DNA of 64,000 nucleotides from Clostridia bacterium (GTDB lineage: Bacteria > Bacillota > Clostridia > Christensenellales > Borkfalkiaceae). Location of the stretch: contig JAFQAQ010000015.1 in assembly GCA_017399945.1 (NCBI GenBank), positions 1 through 64,000 on the forward strand. Direction: 5' to 3'. Numbering within the stretch: the first letter of the stretch is position 1; every line of letters starts with the position of its first letter. The notes beneath the pieces were generated by a model. That model did no database searches, was not told the origin of the DNA, and saw only the letters and a program-made list of their open reading frames with translations. This document shows, piece by piece, positions 63,159 through 64,000 of the stretch. The position numbers and the translations under genes were made by a program.

Positions 63159-63589
63159 TTGCAAATACCAAACAATTGCTCGTCAGACAAGGTGTCAATA
63201 CCATTATCAACCAAAATTTTTGCAACCTTGTCTAAGTTAGATGCTTTTAATACGACGTATGCATCATCCCCATCTACAGACAAACCGTACATATACTCAA
63301 TACTAATAGAATTTTGGCTTAGCAAATCTAAAAAGACTTGTAAACTACCTACTTTATGCGCAATTTTAACAACCAATACATCAGTTAACATAGTGGAAAA
63401 GCCATCTTCAGCCAGTTTTTCCTTCCCTTTTTCAGGGTTGTTAACGATAAGTCTTAATAAGCCGTATTCAGTAGTATCTGCAAGGCTTAAAGATAAGATA
63501 TTTACGTCATTTTTCTTTAATACGCTTAATACTTCGTGAAGTCTACCCTGTCTGTTTTCAATAAATACAGATAATTGTTTTGCCATCAT
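63155..63589 (-). CDS. tandem ACT-domain protein
   Basis: A 144-residue protein made of two ACT domains (about 3-70 and 72-144), beginning KQLSVFIENRQGRLHEVLSVLKKNDVNILSLSLADT. ACT domains bind amino acids or related ligands. AAGGAGG stands 8 nt before the chosen ATG. It lies 13 nt after the phenylacetate-CoA ligase gene; such ACT proteins often accompany aryl-CoA ligases in anaerobes, which suggests a regulatory role in aromatic amino-acid catabolism. Confidence 0.88.
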   Translation of the reverse strand: MMAKQLSVFIENRQGRLHEVLSVLKKNDVNILSLSLADTTEYGLLRLIVNNPEKGKEKLAEDGFSTMLTDVLVVKIAHKVGSLQVFLDLLSQNSISIEYMYGLSVDGDDAYVVLKASNLDKVAKILVDNGIDTLSDEQLFGICK

Positions 63590-63602
63590 ATTCATATCCT
63601 CC

Positions 63603-64000
63603 TTAATTAAACTTTCTGTTATCAATTACGTGAACGGCTTTGCCTTCACTTCTTTTTATAGAATTAGGTTCTACAATCTTTATTTTAGCACTGATTCCTA
63701 ACGCTTGATTAATAACGTGAGTAACCTTTTTATTTATTGCCTCTAATCCTTTTATCTCGTCAGTTAAATATTCGGTATTTAATTCTACCTGAATTTCTAA
63801 AGTATCAAGGTTGTTCACCCTATCAACTATCATCATATAGTGAGGAGAAACTTCCTTAACGTTAATTAAAGCAGCCTCAACCTGACTTGGGAAAATGTTA
63901 ACACCACGAATAATAAGCATGTCGTCTACTCTTCCTTTAAACCTACCAAGCCTAGCACTAGTTCTACCACAATCACATTTACCATATGAAATGGTAGTTA
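63603..64000 (-). CDS. paaK: phenylacetate-CoA ligase, C-terminal part (gene continues beyond the window)
   Basis: The visible 132 residues form the end of an adenylate-forming ligase: YGKCDCGRTSARLGRFKGRV, DDMLIIRGVNIFPSQVE and the C-terminal lysine motif KRSEGKAVHVIDNR. In PaaK this domain closes over the acyl-adenylate. An internal methionine at 63920 is not the start, because the frame is open and homologous to the window edge. The substrate may be phenylacetate or indoleacetate. Confidence 0.9.
   Translation of the reverse strand, partial: TTISYGKCDCGRTSARLGRFKGRVDDMLIIRGVNIFPSQVEAALINVKEVSPHYMMIVDRVNNLDTLEIQVELNTEYLTDEIKGLEAINKKVTHVINQALGISAKIKIVEPNSIKRSEGKAVHVIDNRKFN

Noticed and set aside
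1..64000. CRISPR arrays, insertion sequences, toxin-antitoxin or phage-defence islands
   Set aside because: No regularly spaced direct repeats, transposase motifs or defence gene sets were seen; gene content is core chromosomal.

Overview
The window is low-GC DNA from an endospore-forming Firmicute of the Clostridia type. The evidence is the spoIIA, spoVA and spoIIIA clusters, spoIVB, yunB, ytfJ and dacF/dacB homologues, an IspH-ribosomal protein S1 fusion, a T-box on pheST and consensus sigma-A promoters. Almost everything is chromosomal housekeeping or sporulation DNA. I see no prophage, insertion sequence or CRISPR array. The species cannot be named from the sequence.

Layout. 0-0.2 kb: two tRNA genes on the minus strand, one cut by the window edge. 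0.36-1.84 kb: spoIIAA-spoIIAB-sigF. 1.85-9.2 kb: spoVAC, spoVAD, spoVAE and yunB, split by a 1532-residue membrane-anchored repeat protein with its own sigma-A-type promoter. 9.3-18.2 kb: T-box leader, pheS-pheT-mutS2, a small membrane protein, nifZ-like cysteine desulfurase and thiI. 18.2-20.4 kb: a class A penicillin-binding protein on the minus strand. 20.5-28.5 kb: miaB-mutS-mutL-miaA and a YnbB-like PLP enzyme. 28.5-32.2 kb: a mixed-orientation zone with lexA, a cysteine-rich small protein, a XerS-like recombinase, a 36-bp palindrome and a membrane-bound PadR regulator. 32.3-60.8 kb: nearly all minus-strand. It holds rluB-dacB-ytfJ-DUF2953, a metalloprotease with scpA-scpB, lysA, dacF, then the long block running from spoIIIA through asp23-nusB-folD-ispA-tlyA-nadK-argR-recN to spoIVB, and ispH/S1-plsC-cmk-flavoprotein. 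Further right are a TVP38 membrane protein, rnhA-proC, tRNA-Trp, yitT, an HD protein and an FTR-like protein. 60.9-64 kb: a plus-strand flavoprotein, then a minus-strand amidohydrolase, an ACT-domain protein and the 3' end of a phenylacetate-CoA ligase.

How the genes fit together. The sporulation genes cover forespore sigma-F control, the SpoIIIA channel across the intermembrane space, the SpoIVB signalling protease and DPA import (SpoVA). Translation and repair genes (pheST, miaA/B, thiI/nifZ, mutS/L/S2, recN, lexA) fill most of the rest.

Most notable observations. (1) The giant repeat protein sits inside the spoVA region between two near-identical forespore-type promoters. (2) Gene polarity is convergent around 28.5-32 kb, exactly where a XerS-like recombinase gene lies beside a 36-bp palindrome with a 6-bp centre, which suggests a replication terminus and dif-like site. 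(3) Several genes (miaB, lexA, the recombinase gene, yitT, spoVAD) have their ATG only 5-6 nt after the -10 box, which predicts leaderless mRNAs.
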